A DNA stretch of 55,871 nt, taken from contig CALKDS010000058.1 of NCBI GenBank assembly GCA_938084135.1, positions 1-55,871 of the forward strand, written 5' to 3'. Below are positions 9,351-18,796 of the stretch, piece by piece (positions within the stretch are counted from its first letter, which is position 1; the number at the start of each line of letters is the position of its first letter). This DNA comes from an uncultured Flavobacteriales bacterium (GTDB lineage: Bacteria; Bacteroidota; Bacteroidia; Flavobacteriales; Schleiferiaceae). The position numbers were made by a program, and so were the translations under genes. The notes under the pieces were generated by a model. It was not told the origin of the DNA, ran no database searches, and was given only the letters and a program-made list of their open reading frames with translations.

Positions 9351-11414
9351 TTAATCGTTTTCTTGTTGCTCATCTGAAATCAATTCTATATCTCTGTTTT
9401 TGTCGGTCTTTTTCACAGTTTTTTTCTTGGAACTAGCATCAATTTCGGACTCTGCACTCAAAGATGCTTGTAATTTTTCTTCAGCTGTTAACCACTCTCT
9501 CTTTCCGAAAATAGATTCTAAATTTTCTTTAAAAATGACTTCTTTTTTCAATAAGTCTTCAGCGAGACGTGTAAGCTTATCCTTATTTTCTCTAAGTATT
9601 TTTTTTGCTCTTTCATATTGAATTTCAATTAGTTTTGAAATTTCTTGATCAATTATTTGAGCTGTATTCTCACTGTAAGGTTTGTCAAACTGATATTCAT
9701 TTTGCCCTGTGGAGTCATAGTATGTAACATTACCAATTACGCTATTTAAACCATAAACTGTTACTATTGCCTTCGCTTGTTTTGTAACCTTCTCGAGATC
9801 GCTTAATGCTCCGGTAGTTATCTGATTAAAAATAACTTCTTCGGCAGCTCTTCCGCCCATAGTGGCGCACATCTCATCAAGAAGCTGATTTGTTGAATTT
9901 AATTGTCTCTCTTCTGGCAAATACCATGCGGCTCCTAATGATCTCCCACGAGGCACAATGGTTACTTTGACAAGAGGGGAGGCGTGCTCTAATAACCAAC
10001 TCACTGTTGCATGTCCTGCTTCATGAAAAGCAATAATTTTCTTTTCTTCTAAGGTTATGATTTTGCTTTTTTTCTCCATGCCACCAATTATTCTATCTAC
10101 GGCATCAAGAAAATCTTGTTTTTCAACTTTCTTTTTATTTTTTCGCGCAGCAACTAACGCAGCTTCATTGCATACATTGGCAATATCTGCACCTGAAAAC
10201 CCCGGAGTTTGACGTGCCAAAAATTCAACATCTAAGTTCTTGGCATGCGTCAATGGTTTGAGGTGAACATCAAAGATTTCTTTTCTTTCTTTAAATTCTG
10301 GCAAATCCACATAAACCACTCGATCAAATCTTCCTGCTCGCATTAGGGCACGATCTAATATATCAGCTCTGTTAGTAGCTCCCATAACAATAACATGTTC
10401 ATTAGTTCCAAAGCCATCCATCTCTGTTAAAAGCTGATTCAGCGTGTTTTCTCGCTCATCATTTCCGCCATTCATAGCTGACTTTCCTCTAGCCCTACCA
10501 ATAGCATCAATCTCGTCTATGAAAATTATGCTGGGTGATTTTTCTTTCGCTTGCTTAAATAAGTCTCTTACACGACTAGCTCCAACTCCAACAAACATTT
10601 CTACAAAATCAGAACCGCTCAGCGAAAAAAAAGGAACTTTAGCTTCTCCTGCAACAGCTTTTGCGATAAGGGTTTTACCCGTCCCTGGGGGTCCTGAAAG
10701 CAGAACTCCTTTTGGGATTTTCCCTCCTAGATCAGTATATTTTTTTGGGTTTTTCAAAAAGTCAACAACCTCAAGAACCTCTTCTTTAGCTCCCTCCATA
10801 CCTGCTACGTTTTTGAAAGTAACACGCACCTCGGCATCAGCATCAAACATTTGAGCCTTAGATTTTCCAATGTTGAATATTTGAGAACCAGGCCCTCCTC
10901 CTGCACCACCTCCCATTCGACGCATCATGAAAAACCAAAAGAAAGCAATTAAGGCAAATGGTACTATCCAAGATAGTATTTCCGTCCAATAATTTGTTTC
11001 TGATCTATGCTGGATATTTAATTCCCCAAAGCGATTTTTTACTTCCGGATTTTCATCATAATAACGCCATATTTTTTCTTCAAAATTATCCCCTGCAGTA
11101 AATTTATAATGTGGTCCTGGGTTCGGTGAATCTCCAAAAGCAGTTTTCGCTAGATCTTTATATTGTTCATTATTTGCGAGGGTGTCATTATCGATGTAAA
11201 CATAAATTTGACCCTTGTTAATTACCTCTACTTTAGAAATATGGCCTTCGCTTAGTTTTTTTGTCAATTCATTAAAATCGGACTCAATAGTTTGACCGGA
11301 GTAATTGCTCGAAAAAAACTGCAAAGCAAGAAGTGCGACAAATATCGATAGGTAGATCCAACTCAGGCCAAATTTTGGTAAACCTCCTTTTTTCTTTTTT
11401 TCTTTTTTACTCAT
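9351..11414 (-). CDS. ftsH: ATP-dependent zinc metalloprotease FtsH
   Basis: [21 protein letters not shown] region [20 protein letters not shown], zinc motif HEAGH. Confidence 0.98.
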   Translation of the reverse strand: MSKKEKKKKGGLPKFGLSWIYLSIFVALLALQFFSSNYSGQTIESDFNELTKKLSEGHISKVEVINKGQIYVYIDNDTLANNEQYKDLAKTAFGDSPNPGPHYKFTAGDNFEEKIWRYYDENPEVKNRFGELNIQHRSETNYWTEILSWIVPFALIAFFWFFMMRRMGGGAGGGPGSQIFNIGKSKAQMFDADAEVRVTFKNVAGMEGAKEEVLEVVDFLKNPKKYTDLGGKIPKGVLLSGPPGTGKTLIAKAVAGEAKVPFFSLSGSDFVEMFVGVGASRVRDLFKQAKEKSPSIIFIDEIDAIGRARGKSAMNGGNDERENTLNQLLTEMDGFGTNEHVIVMGATNRADILDRALMRAGRFDRVVYVDLPEFKERKEIFDVHLKPLTHAKNLDVEFLARQTPGFSGADIANVCNEAALVAARKNKKKVEKQDFLDAVDRIIGGMEKKSKIITLEEKKIIAFHEAGHATVSWLLEHASPLVKVTIVPRGRSLGAAWYLPEERQLNSTNQLLDEMCATMGGRAAEEVIFNQITTGALSDLEKVTKQAKAIVTVYGLNSVIGNVTYYDSTGQNEYQFDKPYSENTAQIIDQEISKLIEIQYERAKKILRENKDKLTRLAEDLLKKEVIFKENLESIFGKREWLTAEEKLQASLSAESEIDASSKKKTVKKTDKNRDIELISDEQQEND

Positions 11415-11437
11415 AACGTTTCAAATAACCTTAGTCT

Positions 11438-11788
11438 TTAAATGTTGTTAGTGTCAGCTCCCTCCCAAAGGCCCTCAATATCATAAAAATCTCTTGATTC
11501 TGATTGAAAAATATGAATAACAATATTTACGTAATCCATTAAAATCCATTCGCTTTGATCGGCCCCTTCCGTATGCCATGGTCGCTCATCACACTGCTGT
11601 CGAACTCGTTTTTCAATATTTCCAGCAATCGCTGAAACCTGAGTTGTGGATTGAGCTTCGGTAATTATAAAATAATCGCAAACTGCATTTTCAAGTTTAC
11701 GGAGATCCATTACTACAGTTTTTTCACCTTTTACTTCTGAAATTCCTTCGAGAGCTTCAAGAACAATTGCTGGAAATGTATTTTTCAT
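11438..11788 (-). CDS. rsfS: Ribosome silencing factor RsfS
   Basis: VMDLRKLENAVCDYFIITEAQSTTQVSAIA..WHTEGADQSEWILMDYVNIVIHIF. Confidence 0.95.
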   Translation of the reverse strand: MKNTFPAIVLEALEGISEVKGEKTVVMDLRKLENAVCDYFIITEAQSTTQVSAIAGNIEKRVRQQCDERPWHTEGADQSEWILMDYVNIVIHIFQSESRDFYDIEGLWEGADTNNI

Positions 11789-11907
11789 GAAGAGATTTAA
11801 AATACGTACTTTGACACTCGTGAATCAACGCAACAAAGGTGCCATCTTTAAGTCAAGAACACTTGAATGATCAAATAGTTGTTAAATAATTCCAAATTTA
11901 AACGAAA

Positions 11908-12624
11908 GTGGAGATTAAATACCACCATTTCAGTAATGTAGACTCCACAAATTCATTTGCTAGAAGAGAACTCAACAGTTTTTCAGATGATTGTTGGACT
12001 GCCATTTCGTCAGATACACAAACAAAAGGACGTGGTCAGAATGGTTCGGATTGGGTTGATTCCCCGTGCGATTCACTACTTATGACAATTATTAGCCCAG
12101 AAATTAAATGGGATAATTCTAAAATAATGAATGCACATATGTCTGGATCCTTGGCAATTATGAATTTTTTAGTTAACCATGGATTTAATGCAAGATTAAA
12201 ATGGCCTAATGATGTATATATCGGTTCAGGAAAAATTGCAGGAATATTATCAGAGGCAAGTTGGCAAGGAGATTTTTGTAATCGTTTTTTTTTCGGATTG
12301 GGAATGAATGTTAGAAACGCGCCAGATGGTTATTCATTTTTAGGTTCTAATTATCTTCCAGAGCAATTCAGAATACCCTTGGCAGAGGTAATCGTGAATC
12401 AAATAATTATAGAAAAGAAAGATATAAGATTCATTTATGAAAGAAGTTTATTTCATTGGAATATCGGTTGTGACTGGAAAGATTTATCCACCGGTGAGTT
12501 ATTTCAGGCAAAGACCACAGGTGTTTGCGCAGATGGCAGTTTGGAACTTACACTTCTATCCGGAGAAGTGCGAACTTTTGCCAATAAAGAAGTCATGTTT
12601 TTAAATTCAAATAAAATTTTTTAA
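11908..12624 (+). CDS. birA: Biotin-[acetyl-CoA-carboxylase] ligase (short, no HTH)
   Basis: VDSTNSFARREL, TKGRGQNGSDWVDSP, LKWPNDVYIGSGKIAGIL; GTG start. Confidence 0.92.
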   Translation: MEIKYHHFSNVDSTNSFARRELNSFSDDCWTAISSDTQTKGRGQNGSDWVDSPCDSLLMTIISPEIKWDNSKIMNAHMSGSLAIMNFLVNHGFNARLKWPNDVYIGSGKIAGILSEASWQGDFCNRFFFGLGMNVRNAPDGYSFLGSNYLPEQFRIPLAEVIVNQIIIEKKDIRFIYERSLFHWNIGCDWKDLSTGELFQAKTTGVCADGSLELTLLSGEVRTFANKEVMFLNSNKIF

Positions 12625-12627
12625 TGT

Positions 12628-13275
12628 TTAGATTAACCCTTTCCATGTTTTTGGGTTTTCTCTCCATTTCTCTAGAGTAGAAATCTCATTGGAGTCAAAA
12701 TAATTTCTCTCTTTGAGGCTTGAAATTAAATTACTATAGTCACTCAAAGTAATTAGATTACACTCTTTTTTGAGAAAAGCATTTTTCGCGATCTCTAAGC
12801 CATAAGTAAATATAGCCGACATTCCTAAGACTTCCCCTTGGCATTCCTTAATTGATTCAACAGCCTTTAATGAGCTCATTCCAGTGGAAATCAAATCCTC
12901 AACTATGACAACTTTTTGACCTTTCTTTAATATTCCTTCAACAAGGTTTTGTCTTCCGTGTTCTTTAGCTGAGGATCTCACATAAATCATGGGTAACTCC
13001 ATTTGGTGAGCTACAAGTGCGGCAATTCCAATCGCACCTGTTGCAACCCCGGCTATAACCTGAACATCAGGGAATTTCTCTTTAATCTGTAGAGATAAAT
13101 TCTCTTGCACAAAATTGCGCACTTTTGGATTTGAAAGTATTACCCTATTATCACAATAAATTGGGGATTTCATACCAGATGCCCAAATGAATGGATTTTT
13201 CGGACGTAATTCTATCGCCTTAATTTGCACTAGGGAATTGGCTAACTTTTTTGCTATTATAGAATCTATTATCAT
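12628..13275 (-). CDS. pyrE: Orotate phosphoribosyltransferase
   Basis: FIWASGMKSPIYCDNRV, VIAGVATGAIGIAALVA, VVIVEDLISTGMSSL. The start is taken at M51 of the listed 265-aa ORF (ATG 13275-13273). Confidence 0.95.
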   Translation of the reverse strand: MIIDSIIAKKLANSLVQIKAIELRPKNPFIWASGMKSPIYCDNRVILSNPKVRNFVQENLSLQIKEKFPDVQVIAGVATGAIGIAALVAHQMELPMIYVRSSAKEHGRQNLVEGILKKGQKVVIVEDLISTGMSSLKAVESIKECQGEVLGMSAIFTYGLEIAKNAFLKKECNLITLSDYSNLISSLKERNYFDSNEISTLEKWRENPKTWKGLI

Positions 13276-13693
13276 GTCGCAAAAATACAAAATACAAGAG
13301 CTTACCGCCGCAGGTGGATGGGTTGAAAATGAATTTGGAGAAGTTCTATGGATATTTCGACTAGGAATGTGGGATTTACCAAAAGGTAAATTAGAAAATA
13401 ATGAGGAAATCCATGAATGTGCCATTCGTGAAGTTCAGGAAGAATGTGGATTAAGGGAAATCACTCTAGGTCGAAAGTTAATAGAAACTATTCACGGGTA
13501 TCATATTGAGGGAGTTAGTTTTAAAAAAACTACTCACTGGTATCGCATGAATGTTAAGGGAAGGCCAGAGTTGAATCCCCAATTTGAGGAAGATATAGAA
13601 TTAGCTCTTTGGCTAACCAAAAAAGACTGGCTATCAAAGCTCCATTCCACATATCAAACAGTCTGTCAAGTTTCAGAAGCTGCTATGAAATAA
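13274..13693 (+). CDS. NUDIX hydrolase
   Basis: NUDIX box GKLENNEEIHECAIREVQEECGL; start at internal ATG (M30 of the 13187 ORF). Confidence 0.92.
   Translation: MSQKYKIQELTAAGGWVENEFGEVLWIFRLGMWDLPKGKLENNEEIHECAIREVQEECGLREITLGRKLIETIHGYHIEGVSFKKTTHWYRMNVKGRPELNPQFEEDIELALWLTKKDWLSKLHSTYQTVCQVSEAAMK
13280..13287 (-). promoter_or_regulatory. -7 box TATTTTTG ending 4 nt before the pyrE ATG
   Basis: Exact TAnnTTTG on the minus strand, inside the first codons of the divergent NUDIX gene. Confidence 0.5.
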
Positions 13694-13699
13694 ATCAAT

Positions 13700-14161
13700 T
13701 TACTTTATTCTTACTTCTTCTGGAACAAATTTGCTGTATTCCCCATTATTTTTGATCACGTCTCGAACTAGACTGGAGGAAATAAATGACAATTTTGCGC
13801 TTGTTAAAAAGAATACCGTATCTAGTTCGGGTTCGAGTTCTCTATTTGCTTGGGCTATTGCTTTTTCAAATTCAAAATCTGCAGGATTCCTAAGTCCTCT
13901 AAGCAGAAAGTTTGCGCTGCACTCTTTAGCAAATTCGATCGTGAGTCCATCGTATTTACGAACTTCTATTTTTGGATACTTATCAAAGGTATTTTCAAGC
14001 CATTGAACTCTTTTGGAAAGTGGAAATAAATAATTTTTATCAGCATTTGATCCAACAGCTAAAATAATCTTACCAAAAAGAGGCAATGCACGTTCAACAA
14101 TATTAACATGACCCAAGGTTATTGGATCAAAAGATCCCGGGAAAATTGCGGTTTTTACCAT
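13700..14161 (-). CDS. coaD: Phosphopantetheine adenylyltransferase
   Basis: IFPGSFDPITLGHVNIVERAL, LLRGLRNPADFEFEKAIAQANREL. Confidence 0.97.
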   Translation of the reverse strand: MVKTAIFPGSFDPITLGHVNIVERALPLFGKIILAVGSNADKNYLFPLSKRVQWLENTFDKYPKIEVRKYDGLTIEFAKECSANFLLRGLRNPADFEFEKAIAQANRELEPELDTVFFLTSAKLSFISSSLVRDVIKNNGEYSKFVPEEVRIK

Positions 14162-15140
14162 TTTCTAATACTTCTTCAGCGAGCAAGTTAGTAAATTCTT
14201 TCAGCGATAAATCGATATTTTTTAGTTGATTTGGAATAATACTTTCAAGAGTCATTCCGGGAACAGTATTAATTTCAATTAATACTGCAGGACTATTTTT
14301 AGGCAATATAAAGTCAAATCGGCAAAAGCCCTTTAAATTTAGCTGGCCGTAAAGGCTTTTAGATATATTTTCGATTTCTAAAGAATTATTTGAAGAAATA
14401 TTGGCAGGAGTTATCTCTTCAGTTAAGCCACTGTATTTCGCCTCATAGTCGAAGAACTCATTTTTTGAGATGATTTCGGTTATTCCAAGAACTTTAATCT
14501 TATTTTTTACTTTTAATAGACCGCATGCCAATTCAATTCCCGCAATACCCTCTTCAATTATGATGGAATCATCTTCTTTTGAGGCAATTTTTATGGATTC
14601 ATTCAGATCGTTAAGAGAGTGGATTTTGGTTATTCCAAAGCTTGAGCCTGCTCTGCTCGGTTTAACAAAAATAGGTAGGTCAAAATCACTTAATTTTGAT
14701 TTCAAGCTGTTTACATCTATTTGAGAATTTATTAGAATTGCTTTTGGGATTTTTGCTCCCATCCTCGAAACTACTCCATTACTCCAGGCTTTGTGAAATG
14801 TTAATGCTGATGGACCCGGAGCTGAGCTGCTATATGGGATCCCAGTACTTTCCCATTTAAGAGCCAATGTGCCATCTTCGCCTGGATGACCATGAACAAG
14901 ATTAAATAATAGATCAAGTTTAAGAGTCTGGCGATTTCTAGTCACAGTCATTTTTGTCTCATTGAATTCAATTTCAGTATAATGTTCATCCCAGGCTTTG
15001 TGGCCATTTCTATTAATTTCTATACCAAATACTTCATATTTGTTGCGATCTACTGCACTAAACATGTTGTTACCACTTTTCATGGAAACCTCATATTCAC
15101 TAGAGTAACCCCCCATTATAATTCCTAAACACTTACGCAT
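14127..15140 (-). CDS. ddl: D-alanine--D-alanine ligase
   Basis: GIIMGGYSSEYEVSMKSG, LVHGHPGEDGTLA, FVKPSRAGSSFGITK, EINTVPGMT. Confidence 0.96.
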   Translation of the reverse strand: MRKCLGIIMGGYSSEYEVSMKSGNNMFSAVDRNKYEVFGIEINRNGHKAWDEHYTEIEFNETKMTVTRNRQTLKLDLLFNLVHGHPGEDGTLALKWESTGIPYSSSAPGPSALTFHKAWSNGVVSRMGAKIPKAILINSQIDVNSLKSKLSDFDLPIFVKPSRAGSSFGITKIHSLNDLNESIKIASKEDDSIIIEEGIAGIELACGLLKVKNKIKVLGITEIISKNEFFDYEAKYSGLTEEITPANISSNNSLEIENISKSLYGQLNLKGFCRFDFILPKNSPAVLIEINTVPGMTLESIIPNQLKNIDLSLKEFTNLLAEEVLENGKNRNFPGIF

Positions 15141-15144
15141 TCTT

Positions 15145-15152
15145 CAAATATA
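15145..15152 (-). promoter_or_regulatory. -7 box TATATTTG ending 4 nt before the ddl ATG
   Basis: Exact TAnnTTTG in the 51-bp divergent ddl/PASTA spacer. Confidence 0.5.
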
Positions 15153-15175
15153 GCTGAAGCCGGTAACCCTATTGT

Positions 15176-15183
15176 TATTTTTG
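15176..15183 (+). promoter_or_regulatory. -7 box TATTTTTG ending 8 nt before the PASTA-gene ATG
   Basis: Exact TAnnTTTG; CTG (one mismatch to TTG) 19 nt upstream. Confidence 0.45.
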
Positions 15184-15191
15184 TAATAATT

Positions 15192-15965
15192 ATGAAGATG
15201 ATTTTATTTTTTAAAAGCCGAACATTTTGGTTCAATCTAATTTTGGCCTTTGTTTTTTTGATCTCATTGATGCTGCCTATGAATTGGGTATTGAAACAAA
15301 TAACTGGTCATGGTGAAATTCAAAATGTACCAGATGTGAGAAACATTACTCTGAAAGAAGCTCAGCAGACCCTTGAAGACATGAAGTTAATAGGAGAGGT
15401 TTTAGATTCCAGCGCATTTTTTAAAAACTTCAAACCAGGAACTGTTGTTCAACAATACCCAGAACCAGGTGCAGGAGCGAAAGTTGGTCGAAAAATAAAA
15501 TTGACAATTAATCGACATCGAGCAGAAAGTGTTTACTTGCCTATTTTGACTGAAAGAACCTTTGAAAGGGCAGCATTAGATCTTAGATCTCGAGGTCTTG
15601 TTCTTGGTAAAGTATCTTACAAGCCCGATTTGGCGGAGGGTATTGTTTTAGGCGCAAAAGCAAATGGAAAATTTATAAATGGTGGAGACCTAATTAGAAA
15701 AGGGACCGTTGTAGATCTTTTAGTTGGTCAAATATCTGGCCCTCCGACTCATTCAGTTCCAAATGTTATTTCTTTTAGTTTAGAACATGCTGTTTTTTCA
15801 ATTCAAAAAGCAGATTTACAAATCCAAGTTATGGATGGAGATCAAAATAATTTAAATGCTTCAATTATAAAACAAAACCCAATTGGGTCAGATGGTAATT
15901 TAGTTGTGCATACCGGCGGCGTTATTCAAGTATGGCTTTCGGACCTTAAAGAATTGAAAAACTAA
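15192..15965 (+). CDS. PASTA domain-containing membrane-anchored protein
   Basis: N-terminal TM segment followed by PASTA-like repeats (VPDVRNITLKEAQQTLEDMKL..VVQQYPEPGAGAKVGRKIKLTINR). Confidence 0.88.
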   Translation: MKMILFFKSRTFWFNLILAFVFLISLMLPMNWVLKQITGHGEIQNVPDVRNITLKEAQQTLEDMKLIGEVLDSSAFFKNFKPGTVVQQYPEPGAGAKVGRKIKLTINRHRAESVYLPILTERTFERAALDLRSRGLVLGKVSYKPDLAEGIVLGAKANGKFINGGDLIRKGTVVDLLVGQISGPPTHSVPNVISFSLEHAVFSIQKADLQIQVMDGDQNNLNASIIKQNPIGSDGNLVVHTGGVIQVWLSDLKELKN

Positions 15966-15971
15966 GAATAC

Positions 15972-17756
15972 ATGAGATATATTTTATTTTTTCTCTTAAT
16001 TGGTTCTTCTTGTTGGATTCAAGCGCAAACCCCAGTTGAGGAAATTAGGATGTCTATTTCAATACATAGTCAATCGAGTCCTCAGAAATCTTCAAAATCA
16101 TCGGATACATTAATTCTTCCGTTTATTGATGGGTTTAACAATGGGTTAAGGCCAGAGTGGTCATCATTAGGAGTTGTACAGGCGAATAATTGGTCAAAAG
16201 ACCCATTATCTTCTGGCGCTGCCGTCTTTGATGGAGTTTCTTTTAATGGTGAGGCATATCGACCTGGAATTATAAATAATGATTCAATTACGGATGTTTT
16301 AATTTCTCCGTATTTTAATTTCCAAGGTGCTGCAGATATAGTATTGTCATTTTTTATTCAAAATGGTGGTTGGGGAGATCCAACGGAGATTCAAGATTCA
16401 TTGAGTATTCACTTTTGGAATCCTTCGGATTCATCATGGATTCATGGTGGTTCATTGCAAGGAGGGGGAGATCAAGAAAAGTGGCATGCTGCGGCATTCT
16501 CTTTTCCATCCTATTTAAATGGACAAAATGGAGTTAGATTTAAATTATCTCGTTTCGCTTCGCCTGGAGGAATGTTTGACCATTTCCTGATCGATTATTT
16601 AGAAGTTGGAGCGAACAGAACTCTTAGTGATACCCTTTTATTTGATCCTTCATGGACTAGAATACCGAGTTCAATAACTCGAATATTTCATGAGATACCT
16701 TGGTGGCATTATAATTCGTTAATTCTGGAGACGGACAGTTTAAGGGTGTCTTACAGAAGAAATGGAATTCCACCTGTTGGAGGTTGGCAATTAAATCTCG
16801 GGAAATATGTCTGGAAAGACGATAATGGAAATATAATAGCTTCTCGTCTGAGTGTGCCAGTAGTAACGAATTTGGTCCATAATGTTAGTACTCCTTATCA
16901 ATTTTCAATATCAAAGCCAGGTATAAATATGCTGGGCCCTTCAAAATGGAATTTTAAGGGATGGTTTGATGGAGAGAATGTTGGGGAATTATCTAATGAT
17001 ACATTGAAAATAACTCAGGAATTTGGTTCTAGATATGCACAGGAGGATGGTTCTGCTGAGCGTTCTTATGGTGTGTCTCAAGGCATAGAGCCTAGACTTG
17101 CTCAAGAGTTTAATCTTATTATGGCAGACACTATTGTGGGGCTTGATTTATCGATTGCTTCAGCAGGATATGATTGGTCAAATATGACATTTAAAATTGG
17201 CATATGGGATGTAGATAGTTTAGGTCTTCCTGGAGATCAGATATATATATCAGATTCTTCTTTCTCACCAGTTCTTCCATATAGGAACTCTCCATTTCGT
17301 CATTTTATTTTAGACACAAATGGGATTTATGTTCCACAAAATTTTTTCATTGGCATTATTCAGACTACTGGTCCCGCAATCACTATTGGGTTGGATCTTC
17401 ACACTAATGGAGGAAAAGTTTATGGTGACGTAAATGGTTGGTTTCCATCTCTTCTTCCAGGAAGACTTTTAATCCGTCCATTATTAAGAAACATGCCTGA
17501 TGACCTTGGTCAATTTACCGTGCGGAGTGTGGAAATGATCAAATTATTTCCGAATCCTACTGATGAATTTTTTAATTTAATCAACGCGAAAAAATTTGAA
17601 AGATTCGACATTTATTCTGTCTTAGGAAAGAAGATCTATGAATTTTCTACTGATCAATATGGAAAGGCAACACAGTCGTCAATTTCCTGGCCAAATGGAA
17701 TATATTTTATCAAAGGCCAATATGGTTCAAATCATAGACTACTAGTCCGGAAATGA
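15972..17756 (+). CDS. T9SS type A sorting domain-containing secreted protein
   Basis: Signal peptide (ILFFLLIGSSCWIQAQ) and C-terminal sorting domain IKLFPNPTDEFFNLINAKKFERFDIYSVLGKKIYEF..WPNGIYFIKGQYGSNHRLLVRK. Confidence 0.85.
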   Translation: MRYILFFLLIGSSCWIQAQTPVEEIRMSISIHSQSSPQKSSKSSDTLILPFIDGFNNGLRPEWSSLGVVQANNWSKDPLSSGAAVFDGVSFNGEAYRPGIINNDSITDVLISPYFNFQGAADIVLSFFIQNGGWGDPTEIQDSLSIHFWNPSDSSWIHGGSLQGGGDQEKWHAAAFSFPSYLNGQNGVRFKLSRFASPGGMFDHFLIDYLEVGANRTLSDTLLFDPSWTRIPSSITRIFHEIPWWHYNSLILETDSLRVSYRRNGIPPVGGWQLNLGKYVWKDDNGNIIASRLSVPVVTNLVHNVSTPYQFSISKPGINMLGPSKWNFKGWFDGENVGELSNDTLKITQEFGSRYAQEDGSAERSYGVSQGIEPRLAQEFNLIMADTIVGLDLSIASAGYDWSNMTFKIGIWDVDSLGLPGDQIYISDSSFSPVLPYRNSPFRHFILDTNGIYVPQNFFIGIIQTTGPAITIGLDLHTNGGKVYGDVNGWFPSLLPGRLLIRPLLRNMPDDLGQFTVRSVEMIKLFPNPTDEFFNLINAKKFERFDIYSVLGKKIYEFSTDQYGKATQSSISWPNGIYFIKGQYGSNHRLLVRK

Positions 17757-18793
17757 TAGATGATAAGTCAGATCACAAACATGAAGATGAAGAGCTTTTT
17801 GAGCACTTTAATTTTGTTGCGGACGTTGGCCAGCAATTGCTAAGAGTAGATAAGTTTTTAATTAACTTAATGCGTCAAACATCTCGCAATCGAATTCAAA
17901 AAGCAGCTGAGGCAGGAGCGATTAGGGTTAACGGTATATCTGTAAAAAGTAATTATCGAGTTCGTCCGGGCGATCGAGTGGCTCTTGTCTTAGCTTACCC
18001 TCCGAGGGTTATCGAGTTATTGCCAGAAAACCTTTTTTTAGACATCGTCTATAAAGACTCTGAATTGGCAGTTGTAAATAAACCTTCAGGAATGGTGGTG
18101 CACCCTTCTTATGGTCACTATTCAGGAACATTAGTCAATGGTTTATTGCATGAATTTAAATCCTTACCCGAAGCAAGTGATAGTGAAAGGCCAGGCTTGG
18201 TTCATCGAATTGATAAAGACACTACAGGTATACTAGTTGTCGCTAGAAATGAGTTTGCTCTAGCCTTTTTAGCAAAACAATTTGCAGATCATACAACTGA
18301 ACGTGAATATCATGCTATTGCTTGGGGAAATATAAAACAAGAATCAGGCACTATTATTGGTAACGTTGGAAGAAGCTTGCGGGATAGAAAAATAATGTCT
18401 GTTTTTCCCGATGGGAAATATGGTAAAGAAGCAACAACTCATTTTAAGGTTTTAGAAAGATTTGGTTTTGCCACTTTAGTTTCGTGTCGCCTTGAAACAG
18501 GAAGAACTCATCAGATAAGGGTCCATTTCCAATCAATTGGTCATTCTTTATTTGGTGATCAAACTTATGGCGGAGACAGGATACCAAAACTTCATGGCTA
18601 TCCAAGGTTTAAGAGCTTTATGGAGAATAATTTAAGCCTTTGCCCGCGACAAGCACTCCATGCTAGATTGATAGGTTTTGTTCACCCAACTACATTACAA
18701 AAAATGAAATTTGAAATCCCTATTGCAAAGGATATTGATCAAATTTTAGATCGGTTTAGAGTTTATGCTGACTCCGGAAAGATTCTGGATTAA
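17753..18793 (+). CDS. rluD: RluA/RluD family 23S rRNA pseudouridine synthase
   Basis: S4 domain, GLVHRIDKDTTGILVVARN, LETGRTHQIRVH. Start overlaps the upstream stop (ATGA). Confidence 0.95.
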   Translation: MIDDKSDHKHEDEELFEHFNFVADVGQQLLRVDKFLINLMRQTSRNRIQKAAEAGAIRVNGISVKSNYRVRPGDRVALVLAYPPRVIELLPENLFLDIVYKDSELAVVNKPSGMVVHPSYGHYSGTLVNGLLHEFKSLPEASDSERPGLVHRIDKDTTGILVVARNEFALAFLAKQFADHTTEREYHAIAWGNIKQESGTIIGNVGRSLRDRKIMSVFPDGKYGKEATTHFKVLERFGFATLVSCRLETGRTHQIRVHFQSIGHSLFGDQTYGGDRIPKLHGYPRFKSFMENNLSLCPRQALHARLIGFVHPTTLQKMKFEIPIAKDIDQILDRFRVYADSGKILD

Positions 18794-18796
18794 TGC

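Noticed and set aside
10444-10854. 136-aa plus-strand ORF antisense to ftsH
   Set aside because: Complement of the highly conserved FtsH AAA region; Ser/Pro-rich translation typical of antisense frames.
11789-11907. rsfS/birA divergent spacer as a promoter or small-RNA locus
   Set aside because: One of the larger gaps, but no exact TAnnTTTG, no convincing hairpin and no RNA family pattern recognised.
13276-13425. 50-residue N-terminal extension of pyrE in the ORF track
   Set aside because: Antisense to the NUDIX N-terminus and not part of orotate phosphoribosyltransferases; M51 is the natural start.
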